A stretch of 56,481 nt of DNA, from contig CACZBW010000023.1 in NCBI GenBank assembly GCA_902779575.1, positions 1-56,481 of the forward strand, written 5' to 3'. The stretch is from an uncultured Lachnospiraceae bacterium (lineage in GTDB: Bacteria; Bacillota; Clostridia; Lachnospirales; Lachnospiraceae). This document shows, in pieces, positions 38,326 to 46,626 of this stretch. A program made the translations under genes and the position numbers. The notes under the pieces were generated by a model. It was not told the DNA's origin, ran no database searches, and worked only from the letters and a program-made list of their open reading frames with translations. Position 1 is the stretch's first letter. Each line of letters starts with the position of its first letter.

Positions 38326-40740
38326 ATGATTAAAATTATTGGAGTGCGCTTCCGCAGCGCGGGAAAGGTCTACTATTTTGATCCGGGTGATCTGGAGCCT
38401 GTCATGGGCGATCATGTCATCGTGGAGACTGCCCGCGGACCGGAATACGGCACGGTGTCCGGAAGAGTCAGAAATGTCGCGGACGATATGGTGACGCAGC
38501 CGCTGCGCGAGGTGATCCGGATCGCGACGGAGGAAGATACGCAGAAGGTTGAGGAAAACCGGGCAAAAGAAAAAGAGGCTCTGAACATCTGCAGGGAAAA
38601 GGTGAGAAAGCATAACCTTGACATGAAGCTGGTGGATGCGGAGTATTCCTTTGACGGAAGCAAGATCCTTTTTTATTTTACCGCGGACGGGAGAATCGAT
38701 TTCCGGGATCTGGTGAAGGACCTGGCTTCGGTATTCCGCATGCGGATCGAGCTGAGGCAGATCGGCGTACGCGATGAGACGAAGATGCTGGGCGGCATGG
38801 GGATCTGCGGCAGAGAACTCTGCTGCGCCACTTACCTGAGCGACTTCGCGCCGGTTTCGATCAAGATGGCAAAGGAACAGAATCTTTCGCTCAATCCGGC
38901 CAAGATCTCCGGAACCTGCGGAAGACTGATGTGCTGCCTTAAGAATGAGGAAGACACTTACGAATACCTGAACGCGAAGATGCCCAAGATGGGCGAGGAG
39001 GCCGGCACCGCGGACGGCCGGACCGGAAAGGTGGTGGAACTTAATGTTCTCCGCCAGAAGGCCAAGGTCATGTTTGAGGACGGGGAAGATAAGGAGATAG
39101 AGGAATTTCCGGTTGAAGAGCTGACCTTCCGGCCGCGCAGGCGCAAAGGGGAGAAGGCGGATAAGCCGCAGGACAATCCGAAGAGAGGGCAGAAGGCTGA
39201 GCGGGCGGACGCGGAGCAGGCTGAACGCAGCCGTGGACCAAAGGCTGAGCGCCAGGACACGGAACAGGCTGAATGCAGCCGCGGACCGAAGAAGCGTCCG
39301 GAGACGGAAAATCGACAGGTGAAAGCCCAGGATATCGATGTCCGGACAGCTGCAGGCGGAGAGAATTCCGCTGCTTTCACAGATGACGAAAGCATGGTAG
39401 GACTTCTGGCCGGAGCCGCGCTGTCCGCCGCGGAGACGGTACTTGCAGAAAGCGGGGATACCCGGGAACAGCTGAAGATCAAAGCGAAAGAGACGACATT
39501 TACACTGACCGAACTGGAGCTGGAAAAAGAATCCGCTCCGGCAGGAGCGATCAAAGCGGAGATCCGGAAAACCGAAGAAACGGTATCCAGGCTGGAGATT
39601 CATGCGGAAGGAAACAAAGTTTCCGCAGAGGAAAACAGGGAAGAGCGGAAGGATATCTCTGTTGCTGTGACATTGCCTGATTCCCAGGATATGGAGGATG
39701 CTCTTTCCGGTCAGGCTGCAGTGGAAAACAGGCAGACCGGGGCGTGGACAGAAGAAGTTCCGGCGAGCGGGAAATTCATTTTCCGGGAAGAGGATACAGA
39801 AACCACGCGGCGTGATTTTGATTTCCCGGAAGAAAAGACAGAAAATACGCAGCAGGATTTAACGGAAGCAGAGGAGTTTTCGTTCAATCCGGATGCAGCG
39901 GAATATGTTCCGGATGCAGCTGCTGTTGCTCCGGAAATGACGGCTTTCGCTCCGGATGCGGCCGGTGCGGACAGCGAGAAGGATTATATCAGGGAATGGG
40001 ATGGCGAGCGCCGGAAAAAACCGCGCCGCCGCAGACATAAATATCCGGAAGACGGCGCTTCTGCGGAAGAGTTCCAGGCAGATGCGGAGGAAAGAGCTTC
40101 CGGTTCCGGTGCGGGCAGGAAAAGCCGCCGGAACAACAATTCTGACCGCAGCCAGCGTGAGGAACGGACCGATCGCGAAACACGCAGGAAATATGCGGAG
40201 GGCGAGCAGGAGGTCTCTTCAGAAAACCGCCAGCGCAGAAAATACGCGGAAGGCGATGGCGAGCAGGAGGCCGGTTCAGATAATCGCCAACGCAGGAAAA
40301 ATGCGGACAGGAACCGGACGCAGGAAAATGATTCTGCCGGACGCCAGCGCAGGGGCAATAAGGAAAATGACGGAAACCGCAGGGATTCCCGAGGCAGCCG
40401 GAAAAAGCGCGACTACGATACGGAAGGCCAGGGAGGCAGATTTGCGGACGAAGACCGCAGAGGCAATGCCGGCGGCAATGGGGAAAGCGGCTCCGGGGAG
40501 GACCGGAACCGGGAATATCCCAGGGAAGAGGGACAGAGGAAGCGCAGACCGCGCCGCCGCCGTCCCGCAGGCAGCCAGGAAGGCAGAAGTCCGGAGAACG
40601 GGAACAGCCAGTCAGCAGCGGACGGCCGGCAGGAAAACGGCGGCCAGAGGTCCGGAAAAGGAAGAAAAGATTCCCAGAACCGCGGTGAGGCGGAGACCGG
40701 AGCCGGGAAACGCACATATGAGATGAGCATCTATGATTGA
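38326..40740 (+). CDS. ricT: RicT/YaaT (PSP1-domain) protein with a long disordered basic-acidic C-terminal extension
   Basis: 804 residues; characterised RicT is about 275. Residues 1-285 are the complete conserved protein: IIGVRFRSAGKVYYFDPG, the PSP1 C-terminal domain, and the cysteine motifs CGRELCC (C161, C166, C167) and CGRLMCC (C198, C203, C204). In B. subtilis, RicT with RicA and RicF forms a [4Fe-4S]-containing Y-complex that stimulates RNase Y-dependent mRNA maturation and affects competence, biofilm and sporulation. Residues about 285-804 have no such counterpart: first Glu/Ala/Lys-rich, later Arg/Asn/Gly/Ser-rich with KKPRRRRHKYPEDG (about 565) and RKRRPRRRRP near the end, typical of disordered RNA-binding tails. 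No stop or shift separates the parts. The ATG at 38326 starts directly at the domain. The stop overlaps trmN6 by 8 bases. Confidence 0.92.
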   Translation: MIKIIGVRFRSAGKVYYFDPGDLEPVMGDHVIVETARGPEYGTVSGRVRNVADDMVTQPLREVIRIATEEDTQKVEENRAKEKEALNICREKVRKHNLDMKLVDAEYSFDGSKILFYFTADGRIDFRDLVKDLASVFRMRIELRQIGVRDETKMLGGMGICGRELCCATYLSDFAPVSIKMAKEQNLSLNPAKISGTCGRLMCCLKNEEDTYEYLNAKMPKMGEEAGTADGRTGKVVELNVLRQKAKVMFEDGEDKEIEEFPVEELTFRPRRRKGEKADKPQDNPKRGQKAERADAEQAERSRGPKAERQDTEQAECSRGPKKRPETENRQVKAQDIDVRTAAGGENSAAFTDDESMVGLLAGAALSAAETVLAESGDTREQLKIKAKETTFTLTELELEKESAPAGAIKAEIRKTEETVSRLEIHAEGNKVSAEENREERKDISVAVTLPDSQDMEDALSGQAAVENRQTGAWTEEVPASGKFIFREEDTETTRRDFDFPEEKTENTQQDLTEAEEFSFNPDAAEYVPDAAAVAPEMTAFAPDAAGADSEKDYIREWDGERRKKPRRRRHKYPEDGASAEEFQADAEERASGSGAGRKSRRNNNSDRSQREERTDRETRRKYAEGEQEVSSENRQRRKYAEGDGEQEAGSDNRQRRKNADRNRTQENDSAGRQRRGNKENDGNRRDSRGSRKKRDYDTEGQGGRFADEDRRGNAGGNGESGSGEDRNREYPREEGQRKRRPRRRRPAGSQEGRSPENGNSQSAADGRQENGGQRSGKGRKDSQNRGEAETGAGKRTYEMSIYD

Positions 40741-41473
40741 GTTGAAAGCGGGAGAGCGGCTGGACGATCTTCAGCGGAACGGCTGCCGGATCATCCAGAA
40801 TGAGAAACTGTTCTGTTTCGGGATGGATGCCGTCCTGCTCACAGCTTTTACACAGGAGGATCTGCGGGAGGGCGACAATATCCTGGATCTGTGTTCCGGA
40901 ACCGGGGTCATCCCGATTCTCCTGGATGCGCGCTGCGGGGGCGGACACATGTTCACAGCCCTGGAGATCAATCCTGTGTGCGTGGACATGGCCAGGAGGA
41001 GTATCGAATACAACGGGCAGCAGGACCGAATCCGCATGATTGAATGCGATATCAGAAAAGCCGGGGAGATCATTCCGCCGGCTTCTTTTGGCACGGTTAC
41101 GGTAAATCCTCCCTATATGACGGGCGGCCACGGCCTGACCGGGGATAACAGGGACAAGATGATCGCCCGGCACGAGATCCTGTGCAGTCTGGACGACGTG
41201 GTATCCGCCGCCGCTCACGCTCTGCGGCCGCAGGGGCGGATGTATATGGTACACCGGCCCTTCCGCCTGGCGGATATATTCCGCTCGCTGAACCGGTATG
41301 GCCTGGAGCCGAAAAGGATGCGGATGGTGTATTCATTTGCGGACAAAGAACCGAATATGGTGCTGATTGAGGCGGTCCGCGGAGGGCGGCCGCGGATTCA
41401 GTGCGAAAAACCGCTGATCATTTACGAAGAGCCCGGGGTTTATACAGAGGAAGTGCGCAGGCTATACGGGTAG
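40733..41473 (+). CDS. trmN6: tRNA1(Val) (adenine37-N6)-methyltransferase-like protein
   Basis: 246 residues. SAM-binding ILDLCSGTGVIPILL (motif I), ALEINPVCVDMARRS, and the N6-adenine methyltransferase catalytic motif NPPYM. The opening ERLDDLQRNGCRIIQNEKLFCFGMDAVLLTAF is typical of the YfiC/YabB group. E. coli YfiC methylates A37 of tRNA-Val; Bacillus YabB is the positional homologue. The ATG at 40733 lies inside ricT (8-base overlap), indicating translational coupling. rsmI follows after 92 bases. Confidence 0.93.
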   Translation: MIELKAGERLDDLQRNGCRIIQNEKLFCFGMDAVLLTAFTQEDLREGDNILDLCSGTGVIPILLDARCGGGHMFTALEINPVCVDMARRSIEYNGQQDRIRMIECDIRKAGEIIPPASFGTVTVNPPYMTGGHGLTGDNRDKMIARHEILCSLDDVVSAAAHALRPQGRMYMVHRPFRLADIFRSLNRYGLEPKRMRMVYSFADKEPNMVLIEAVRGGRPRIQCEKPLIIYEEPGVYTEEVRRLYG

Positions 41474-41565
41474 CGGACCGCGAATGGGAAAGTCACCGGC
41501 GGCATGCTGTCAGACGGGAGTTCGAACTATCAAATTGCCGTGAATGGGAACGGTCAGGAGGACAT

Positions 41566-42594
41566 ATGCCGGGATTCGATCTGAATAAGGCAGCTGTGAA
41601 AGAGAACGAGGGTACAACCGGAAAGACAGCGCCGGAAGATACAGCCGCGGCGGCTGGAGAGGCGTCTTCTGCGAATGAGGAAACTGCGGTAGAAGAGACG
41701 GCTTTGGAGACACAGGAGACGGCACGAAGGCAGGACGGCTGCGGAACGCTCTACATGGTGGCGACCCCGATCGGGAATCTGGAGGATATGACCTTCCGGG
41801 CGATCCGGGTGCTGCGGGAGGCGGATCTGATCGCCGCGGAGGATACCCGCGGGAGCATCCGGCTGCTGAACCATTTTGACATCCATACGCCGATGACCAG
41901 CTATCATGAGTACAATAAGTTTGATAAAGCGAAATATCTCGTCGGGAAATTGCTTTCCGGCCAGAATGTCGCCTGCGTCACAGACGCCGGTACGCCCGGA
42001 ATCTCCGATCCCGGGGAGGTACTTGTGCAGATGGCCCTTGAGGCCGGCATCTCTGTTACGCCGGTGCCGGGCGCCTGCGCCGCGGTGAACGCGCTGATCT
42101 GTTCCGGCAGAAAGACCCGGAGATTCAGCTTTGAAGCATTTCTGCCGACGGATAAAAAAGAGCGGGCAGCCGTTCTGGAGGAGATGAAAACAGACACCCG
42201 CACCATAGTGCTCTACGAAGCGCCGCACCGGCTGGTGAGAACGTTGCAGGAGCTCATGGATGCGCTGGGGGACAGGGAAATCACGATCTGCAAGGAGCTG
42301 ACAAAGAAGCATGAGCGCTTCTGGCAGACCAGTTTCTCCAGGGCGCTGGCAGTATACGGGCAGCAGGAGCCCCGCGGTGAATATGTGCTTGTCATCGAAG
42401 GAAGAGATCGAAAAGAACTTGTTCAGGAAAAGCAGAATATGGTGATTGAATCGATGACCCTGACGGAGCATATGAACAAGTATCTGGGGCAGGGTATGGA
42501 CCGGAAAGAAGCGATGAAGGCAGTTGCGAAAGACCGGGGCATGAGCAGGAGAGATGTGTACCGGCAGCTGCTGGAGGCGGAGGCAGAGAGCTGA
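41566..42594 (+). CDS. rsmI: 16S rRNA (cytidine1402-2'-O)-methyltransferase
   Basis: 342 residues. It 2'-O-methylates C1402 in the decoding centre of 16S rRNA using SAM. The SAM-dependent tetrapyrrole methylase fold begins around residue 62 (LYMVATPIGNLEDMTFRAIRVL), followed by AEDTRGSIRLLNHF, VTDAGTPGISDPG, PVPGACAAVNALICSG and YEAPHRLVRTL. The first 60 residues are a nonconserved Ala/Glu/Thr-rich extension; ATG 41566 is nevertheless chosen because CAGGAGGACAT precedes it, while no ribosome site precedes the methionine at the domain edge. It ends the holB-ricT-trmN6-rsmI block. A weak CAGGT...CCTG hairpin with T5 (about 42610-42626) may terminate it. The next genes are on the opposite strand. 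Confidence 0.95.
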   Translation: MPGFDLNKAAVKENEGTTGKTAPEDTAAAAGEASSANEETAVEETALETQETARRQDGCGTLYMVATPIGNLEDMTFRAIRVLREADLIAAEDTRGSIRLLNHFDIHTPMTSYHEYNKFDKAKYLVGKLLSGQNVACVTDAGTPGISDPGEVLVQMALEAGISVTPVPGACAAVNALICSGRKTRRFSFEAFLPTDKKERAAVLEEMKTDTRTIVLYEAPHRLVRTLQELMDALGDREITICKELTKKHERFWQTSFSRALAVYGQQEPRGEYVLVIEGRDRKELVQEKQNMVIESMTLTEHMNKYLGQGMDRKEAMKAVAKDRGMSRRDVYRQLLEAEAES

Positions 42595-42671
42595 TGCGCT
42601 GCAGGTGCGTTACCCCTGTTTTTCTCCGGTATTATTGTTTTTGAGAAGAGAGTGAGAATTGCTAAATTTGC

Positions 42672-42974
42672 CTACCTTCGAAACAGCCTGGTGTAGTCCA
42701 TTCGGGTATCAGCTATGTGGTAAACAAAAATCTCTTCCTGAATAAGCCGGTAAATGGCAACATGCAGTTTACAGATGACCATTCTATATCCCTGTTGGTT
42801 GAGCCATTCATCCGGAGTCAGAGAACCTGAATCAGGATGTTCTTCAAGTCGTTCAATACAATCAAGGATGTGGTTGCTGACTTTGAGAGCTGTCTGTGCA
42901 TCAAATTCCATCAGATAATAATCTTCTATCTGCTTAAGATCTTCCCAGGCAGCAGGCAGAATATTAATCTTCAT
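42672..42974 (-). CDS. RelE/ParE-superfamily toxin
   Basis: 100 residues. MKINILPAAWEDLKQIEDYYL, the central HILDCIERLEEHPDSG, and the end EEIFVYHIADTRMDYTRLF match RelE/ParE toxins, small proteins that cleave mRNA at the ribosome (RelE-like) or poison gyrase (ParE-like). The IxDxRxDY ending and the Phd/YefM-type partner favour the RelE group; the target is not decidable here. Its start overlaps the antitoxin gene by 11 bases, with GGGAG eight bases upstream, so it is translated from the same mRNA. The pair is more A+T-rich than its surroundings and sits at the border of the glycan operon, consistent with acquisition by transfer. Confidence 0.92.
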   Translation of the reverse strand: MKINILPAAWEDLKQIEDYYLMEFDAQTALKVSNHILDCIERLEEHPDSGSLTPDEWLNQQGYRMVICKLHVAIYRLIQEEIFVYHIADTRMDYTRLFRR

Positions 42975-43230
42975 GGATCCGCTCCCTCAGCTTTCTTCGT
43001 GCATCAGCAACAGATATGGGCTTCGCTCCGGATAATCTTTCTTCTTCTGCCTGAAGGACTTTCAAACGGAGTTTTAACAGCTGTTCTCTTCTCTCGAATG
43101 CATCGATACTCATAATAACAAGATCGCCTTCCCCATTCTTAGTGATGTAGATGGGTTCGCTGGTCTGATGTGCCAGGTTTGAGATCGCCGGATAATCGTT
43201 CCGAAGTGCTGTAGACGCCTTGATTAGCAT
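42964..43230 (-). CDS. Phd/YefM-type antitoxin
   Basis: 88 residues. STALRNDYPAISNLAHQTSEPIYITKNGEGDLVIMSIDAFERRE is the Phd/YefM N-terminal DNA-binding domain; the C-terminal half (LKLRLKVLQAEEERLSG...) is the charged toxin-neutralising helix region. It binds and inhibits the RelE/ParE-type partner and represses the operon. ATG 43230 has AGGAGGAG upstream. A promoter and A+T-rich inverted repeat lie directly upstream. Confidence 0.93.
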   Translation of the reverse strand: MLIKASTALRNDYPAISNLAHQTSEPIYITKNGEGDLVIMSIDAFERREQLLKLRLKVLQAEEERLSGAKPISVADARRKLRERIHED

Positions 43231-43247
43231 ACAGGTCTCCTCCTATC

Positions 43248-43290
43248 ATTATTATAATAGAAATATATCATAATAATACTATATAATCAA
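43248..43290 (-). promoter_or_regulatory. Toxin-antitoxin promoter and operator
   Basis: On the minus strand, -35 TTGATT (43290-43285), 17-base spacer, -10 TATATT (43267-43262). An inverted repeat ATTATTAT (43248-43255) / ATAATAAT (43270-43277) brackets the -10, a likely Phd binding site. On the plus strand, TATAAT at 43253-43258 and 43282-43287 could serve the divergent glycan operon, but neither has a good -35. Confidence 0.65.
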
Positions 43291-43340
43291 CAGAGAACGT
43301 TCAGAGTATCTTTCAGGAAATGCGGAGTGAGGAAGCAGCC

Positions 43341-45242
43341 ATGAGAAAGATGAAAACCATAAGAATAATGGCGGGCTTGTTCATTTTGATCCTGCTTACA
43401 GCCGGCTTACTTGTTCATCTGGGCGTAGGCAGGAAAGGCTTCCGTCTGGATATTCCACTGACTTGTTCAGGCGGAGATGACACGTCTTTCCTGAGTGAAG
43501 TGAAGATGATGAAGGAAGGCGGCTTCCGGCCGCAGAGCAGTTCTCTCGGCGCACCTTATGGGACGGACCGTTCTGTCATGGTATCGACCTACCTGAAAAT
43601 GGACGTCAGCTTCCTGGCCTGGCTCTATGTGAAGCTAACCGGCAGTATCGGGGCCGCGATTAATCTGGCATATTTCACAGTCCTCTTCCTGACGGCAATC
43701 ATCTCTTATCTGGTTCTGTGCAGCAGGAAGATCCGGCCGGCCTTCGCGGTGGCGGGAGGACTGACCTACGCTTTCCTGCCTTATATGTTCCTCCGGAAGA
43801 TCGGACACCTGATGCTTTCCGCCTATCAGTTTGTTCCGCTTGCGGTGCTTCTGTGCATCTGGCTTTTTGAAGATGACCGCTTTCTGAAATTCCGCAGGGA
43901 CTTTTTCCGTTACCGCCGGAATCTGCTGGCAATCCTTTTCGCGGGACTGATCGCGTCGAACGGTATCGGCTACTATCCGTTTTTCAGCTGTATCATCCTG
44001 CTTGCCGCCGGGCTTTCAAAGTCATTGAAAGACCGCAGGTTCAGCGGATTTGGCGCAGCCCTGAAACAGACCGGCCTGATTGCTGGCTGGATGGCGCTTT
44101 TCCTGAGCCCCTTTATCCGGATCTGTCTGACCGAGCCGGAGAGATTAGGGGAAAATGCCCGTCAGATCGGGGATGTGGAGCAGTTTGCCATGAAGCTGGT
44201 CCGCCTTTTTATTCCGGTATTCGGGAGCGGGATCGGGCGGCTTGACGCGAAATTCGCGGAGTATGGCGCTGTTCAGCTGGCGAACTGGTCCGCTGAGGCG
44301 ACGGAGTATATCGGCCTGATGGGCACAATCGGATTTATTATTCTGATCATCGTACTGCTGACCGGTACCGTCCGGACTTCTCCGTTTTACGAGCTGGTCC
44401 TTTTGTCGGAACTTAATATCGTCATGATCCTGTACGGAGTGATCGGCGGCTTTTCGGCCTTCGTTTTCCTATTTGTGACCATGTCCGTGCGCTGTACAAA
44501 CCGGATCTCGGTTTTTATCGCGTTTGTCTGTATCTATGCCTTCTGTTTTGTCATGGACCGGCTGTGTGAATCGGCGGAAAGAAAGCCATACCGGACCACA
44601 GCACCTGGCAGCAGCAGGGTACGCGTGTCTGAGGGAAAATCGCTTCCTGTCCTTATCGGATTGTACGCGGCGTTTTTTGCGATAACTGCCGCCGGACTGG
44701 GGATTCAGATACGCGGCTGGTCTTATTCCAATGAAGATTTTGCGGAAAGCTATGAGCTGCGGGACCGTTATTTCAGGCAGATTGAAGAGATGCTGCCTGA
44801 CGGAGCCATGGTATATGAGCTGCCTTACTGTGCTTATCCGGAAGGCGGCGTGGCCGGGCAGATGAACGCGGACATGCAGTTTTTCGGATACCTGCATACC
44901 GATACAGTCAAATGGAGCTACGGAGCGCTCCAGGGGGAAAAAGCGGACAGGCTGAATGCATATCTCTGCACCCTTCCGCCCCGCAGTCTGGTACGGGCGC
45001 TCTGCTTCAGCGGCTTTCAGGGACTGTATCTGAACCGTCTGGGTTACAGCAGCGAAGCGGACTTTAAGGCTCTGACGGATGAACTGGCCCGGGAACTGGA
45101 TACGGAGGCTCTTGTATCTGAAGACGGCCGGATGTATTTCTTTGACCTGACCGGTTACGGAGAGAAGCTCCGAGCCTCCTGTACGGAAAAAGAGTGGAAA
45201 AAACAGAGGAAAGCCGTGCGGAGGGGAACCTTTGCAGGCTGA
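43341..45242 (+). CDS. Polytopic membrane protein, GT-C glycosyltransferase-like
   Basis: 633 residues from ATG 43341 (GGAG/GAGGAAG upstream; ATG 43320 lies closer to its AGGA and is less likely). One N-terminal helix (about 8-30) is followed by a first external loop with CSGGDDTSFLSEVKMMKEGG, where paired aspartates after the first helix recall the catalytic Asp of GT-C enzymes. About nine more hydrophobic segments run to residue 450, then an external C-terminal domain (about 455-630, including MVYELPYCAYPEGG). Proteins of this design transfer sugars from polyprenyl-phosphate donors outside the membrane; no closer family is claimed. It is the first gene of the glycan operon. The gap to the GT4 gene is 85 bases and contains TATAAT (45302-45307) with a poor -35. 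Confidence 0.75.
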   Translation: MRKMKTIRIMAGLFILILLTAGLLVHLGVGRKGFRLDIPLTCSGGDDTSFLSEVKMMKEGGFRPQSSSLGAPYGTDRSVMVSTYLKMDVSFLAWLYVKLTGSIGAAINLAYFTVLFLTAIISYLVLCSRKIRPAFAVAGGLTYAFLPYMFLRKIGHLMLSAYQFVPLAVLLCIWLFEDDRFLKFRRDFFRYRRNLLAILFAGLIASNGIGYYPFFSCIILLAAGLSKSLKDRRFSGFGAALKQTGLIAGWMALFLSPFIRICLTEPERLGENARQIGDVEQFAMKLVRLFIPVFGSGIGRLDAKFAEYGAVQLANWSAEATEYIGLMGTIGFIILIIVLLTGTVRTSPFYELVLLSELNIVMILYGVIGGFSAFVFLFVTMSVRCTNRISVFIAFVCIYAFCFVMDRLCESAERKPYRTTAPGSSRVRVSEGKSLPVLIGLYAAFFAITAAGLGIQIRGWSYSNEDFAESYELRDRYFRQIEEMLPDGAMVYELPYCAYPEGGVAGQMNADMQFFGYLHTDTVKWSYGALQGEKADRLNAYLCTLPPRSLVRALCFSGFQGLYLNRLGYSSEADFKALTDELARELDTEALVSEDGRMYFFDLTGYGEKLRASCTEKEWKKQRKAVRRGTFAG

Positions 45243-45327
45243 GAAACAGCAGGCCGGAACATCGTACTGAGAATTCCGTTCCAAAAAGAATGGCGGCAGG
45301 CTATAATAGGGAAAAGGAGACAGAAAG

Positions 45328-46626
45328 ATGAGGATCGGCATAGACGCCAGACCGCTGGCGCTAGAGAGTTATACAGGGATTCCGAAAGCGGTCTATGAGA
45401 TAACGAAATACTGGCTGGAGAATCATCCGGAACATGAGTACTACATGCTTTCGAGCATACCCGTGCATTTTGAGGAGAATCTCCCGGAAAACTGGCATGT
45501 GCTGGACAAGCCGGAAATGATCGACAACCAGAAATTCTGGGCGCTTTTTGAACTTCCGAAGCTGATCCGGGAACTGAAGCTGGATGTTTTCTGGGGCAGC
45601 AATTATCTCCTGCCCCGGAGAGTGCCGGGCGTGCGTTACTGCGTAACAGTATATGACCTTGCGATTTTCCGGATTCCGGACATCGGTGAGAGCTACAGTA
45701 CCTTCCGCCTCAGAGTATTCGGAAAGAAATCCTGCCATACAGCGGACACGGTGGTAGCAATCTCAAGGGCGACCGCGGAGGACGTGCATGAGATCTTCGG
45801 GATCCCCAGAAAGAAGATCGCCGTCAGCTACTGCGGCGGACCTTCCGGGGCAAGTGAAAAGGCAGAGAATGCATGCAAGCCCGGGACAGCAGGATGCACT
45901 GGTGAGGAAACAGAGAAGGCAGGGAAAGGCCAGGTCCGGGAGGAACTGGCTGCGCTTCAGAGCGGCGGTTTCTTCCTCTTTATCAGTACGATTGAACCGC
46001 GTAAAAATATCGTGACGATCGTGCACGCCTTTGAAGCGTTTAAACGGCGGGAGCAGGAGAAAAACAGCCGTCAGGAAGGCTCCGGAGAAGAAGAGAATTG
46101 CCCGGGGCAGAATATGAAGCTGGTGCTTGCCGGAAACAAGGGCTGGAAATACGATGAGATTCTTGCGGCAGTGGAGAGCAGTCCTTACCGGAATGATATT
46201 CTGATGCCCGGATATGTGTCGGACACGGAGAAAGCCATGCTGCTGGAAAATGCGGCGGCATTTCTGTATCCCTCCCTTTATGAAGGTTTCGGCATTCCGA
46301 TTCTGGAGGCTATGTACTGCGGCTGCCCTGTTGTGACAAGCGCGGTGTCTTCGATGCCCGAGGTGGGCGGCGACGCTGCTTTCTATATCCGGGAACCGAA
46401 AAACAGCGCGGAACTCGCGGACCGGATGGAAGAAGTCTGCAGGCTGGACAGTGGAGAACGGAATGAATTGCAGGCTCGCATGCGCCGGCAGGTGAAGAAG
46501 TTCAGCTGGAAGAAGAACGCGGAGCAGATGCTGCAGATCCTTTGCCGCAGGGATAAAGAACCTTATCAGGCGCCGCGCAGGATGCTGCAGATCCAGTTCA
46601 GAAAGGACGGAGAAGCGAAAAGATGA
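45328..46626 (+). CDS. Glycosyltransferase family 4 (GT-B fold)
   Basis: 432 residues, cytosolic. MRIGIDARPL and the donor-side signature FLYPSLYEGFGIPILEAMYCGCPVVTS (E-x7-E type, EGFGIPILE) identify a GT4 retaining transferase. FISTIEPRKNI marks the interdomain region. Two hydrophilic low-complexity insertions (about residues 170-205 and 232-250, rich in Glu, Gly, Lys) interrupt otherwise conserved segments. Family relatives transfer mannose, rhamnose, glucose or GlcNAc; the specific donor cannot be read. It begins with AAAGGAG upstream, and its last codons overlap the next gene by four bases (ATGA), implying coupling. Confidence 0.93.
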   Translation: MRIGIDARPLALESYTGIPKAVYEITKYWLENHPEHEYYMLSSIPVHFEENLPENWHVLDKPEMIDNQKFWALFELPKLIRELKLDVFWGSNYLLPRRVPGVRYCVTVYDLAIFRIPDIGESYSTFRLRVFGKKSCHTADTVVAISRATAEDVHEIFGIPRKKIAVSYCGGPSGASEKAENACKPGTAGCTGEETEKAGKGQVREELAALQSGGFFLFISTIEPRKNIVTIVHAFEAFKRREQEKNSRQEGSGEEENCPGQNMKLVLAGNKGWKYDEILAAVESSPYRNDILMPGYVSDTEKAMLLENAAAFLYPSLYEGFGIPILEAMYCGCPVVTSAVSSMPEVGGDAAFYIREPKNSAELADRMEEVCRLDSGERNELQARMRRQVKKFSWKKNAEQMLQILCRRDKEPYQAPRRMLQIQFRKDGEAKR

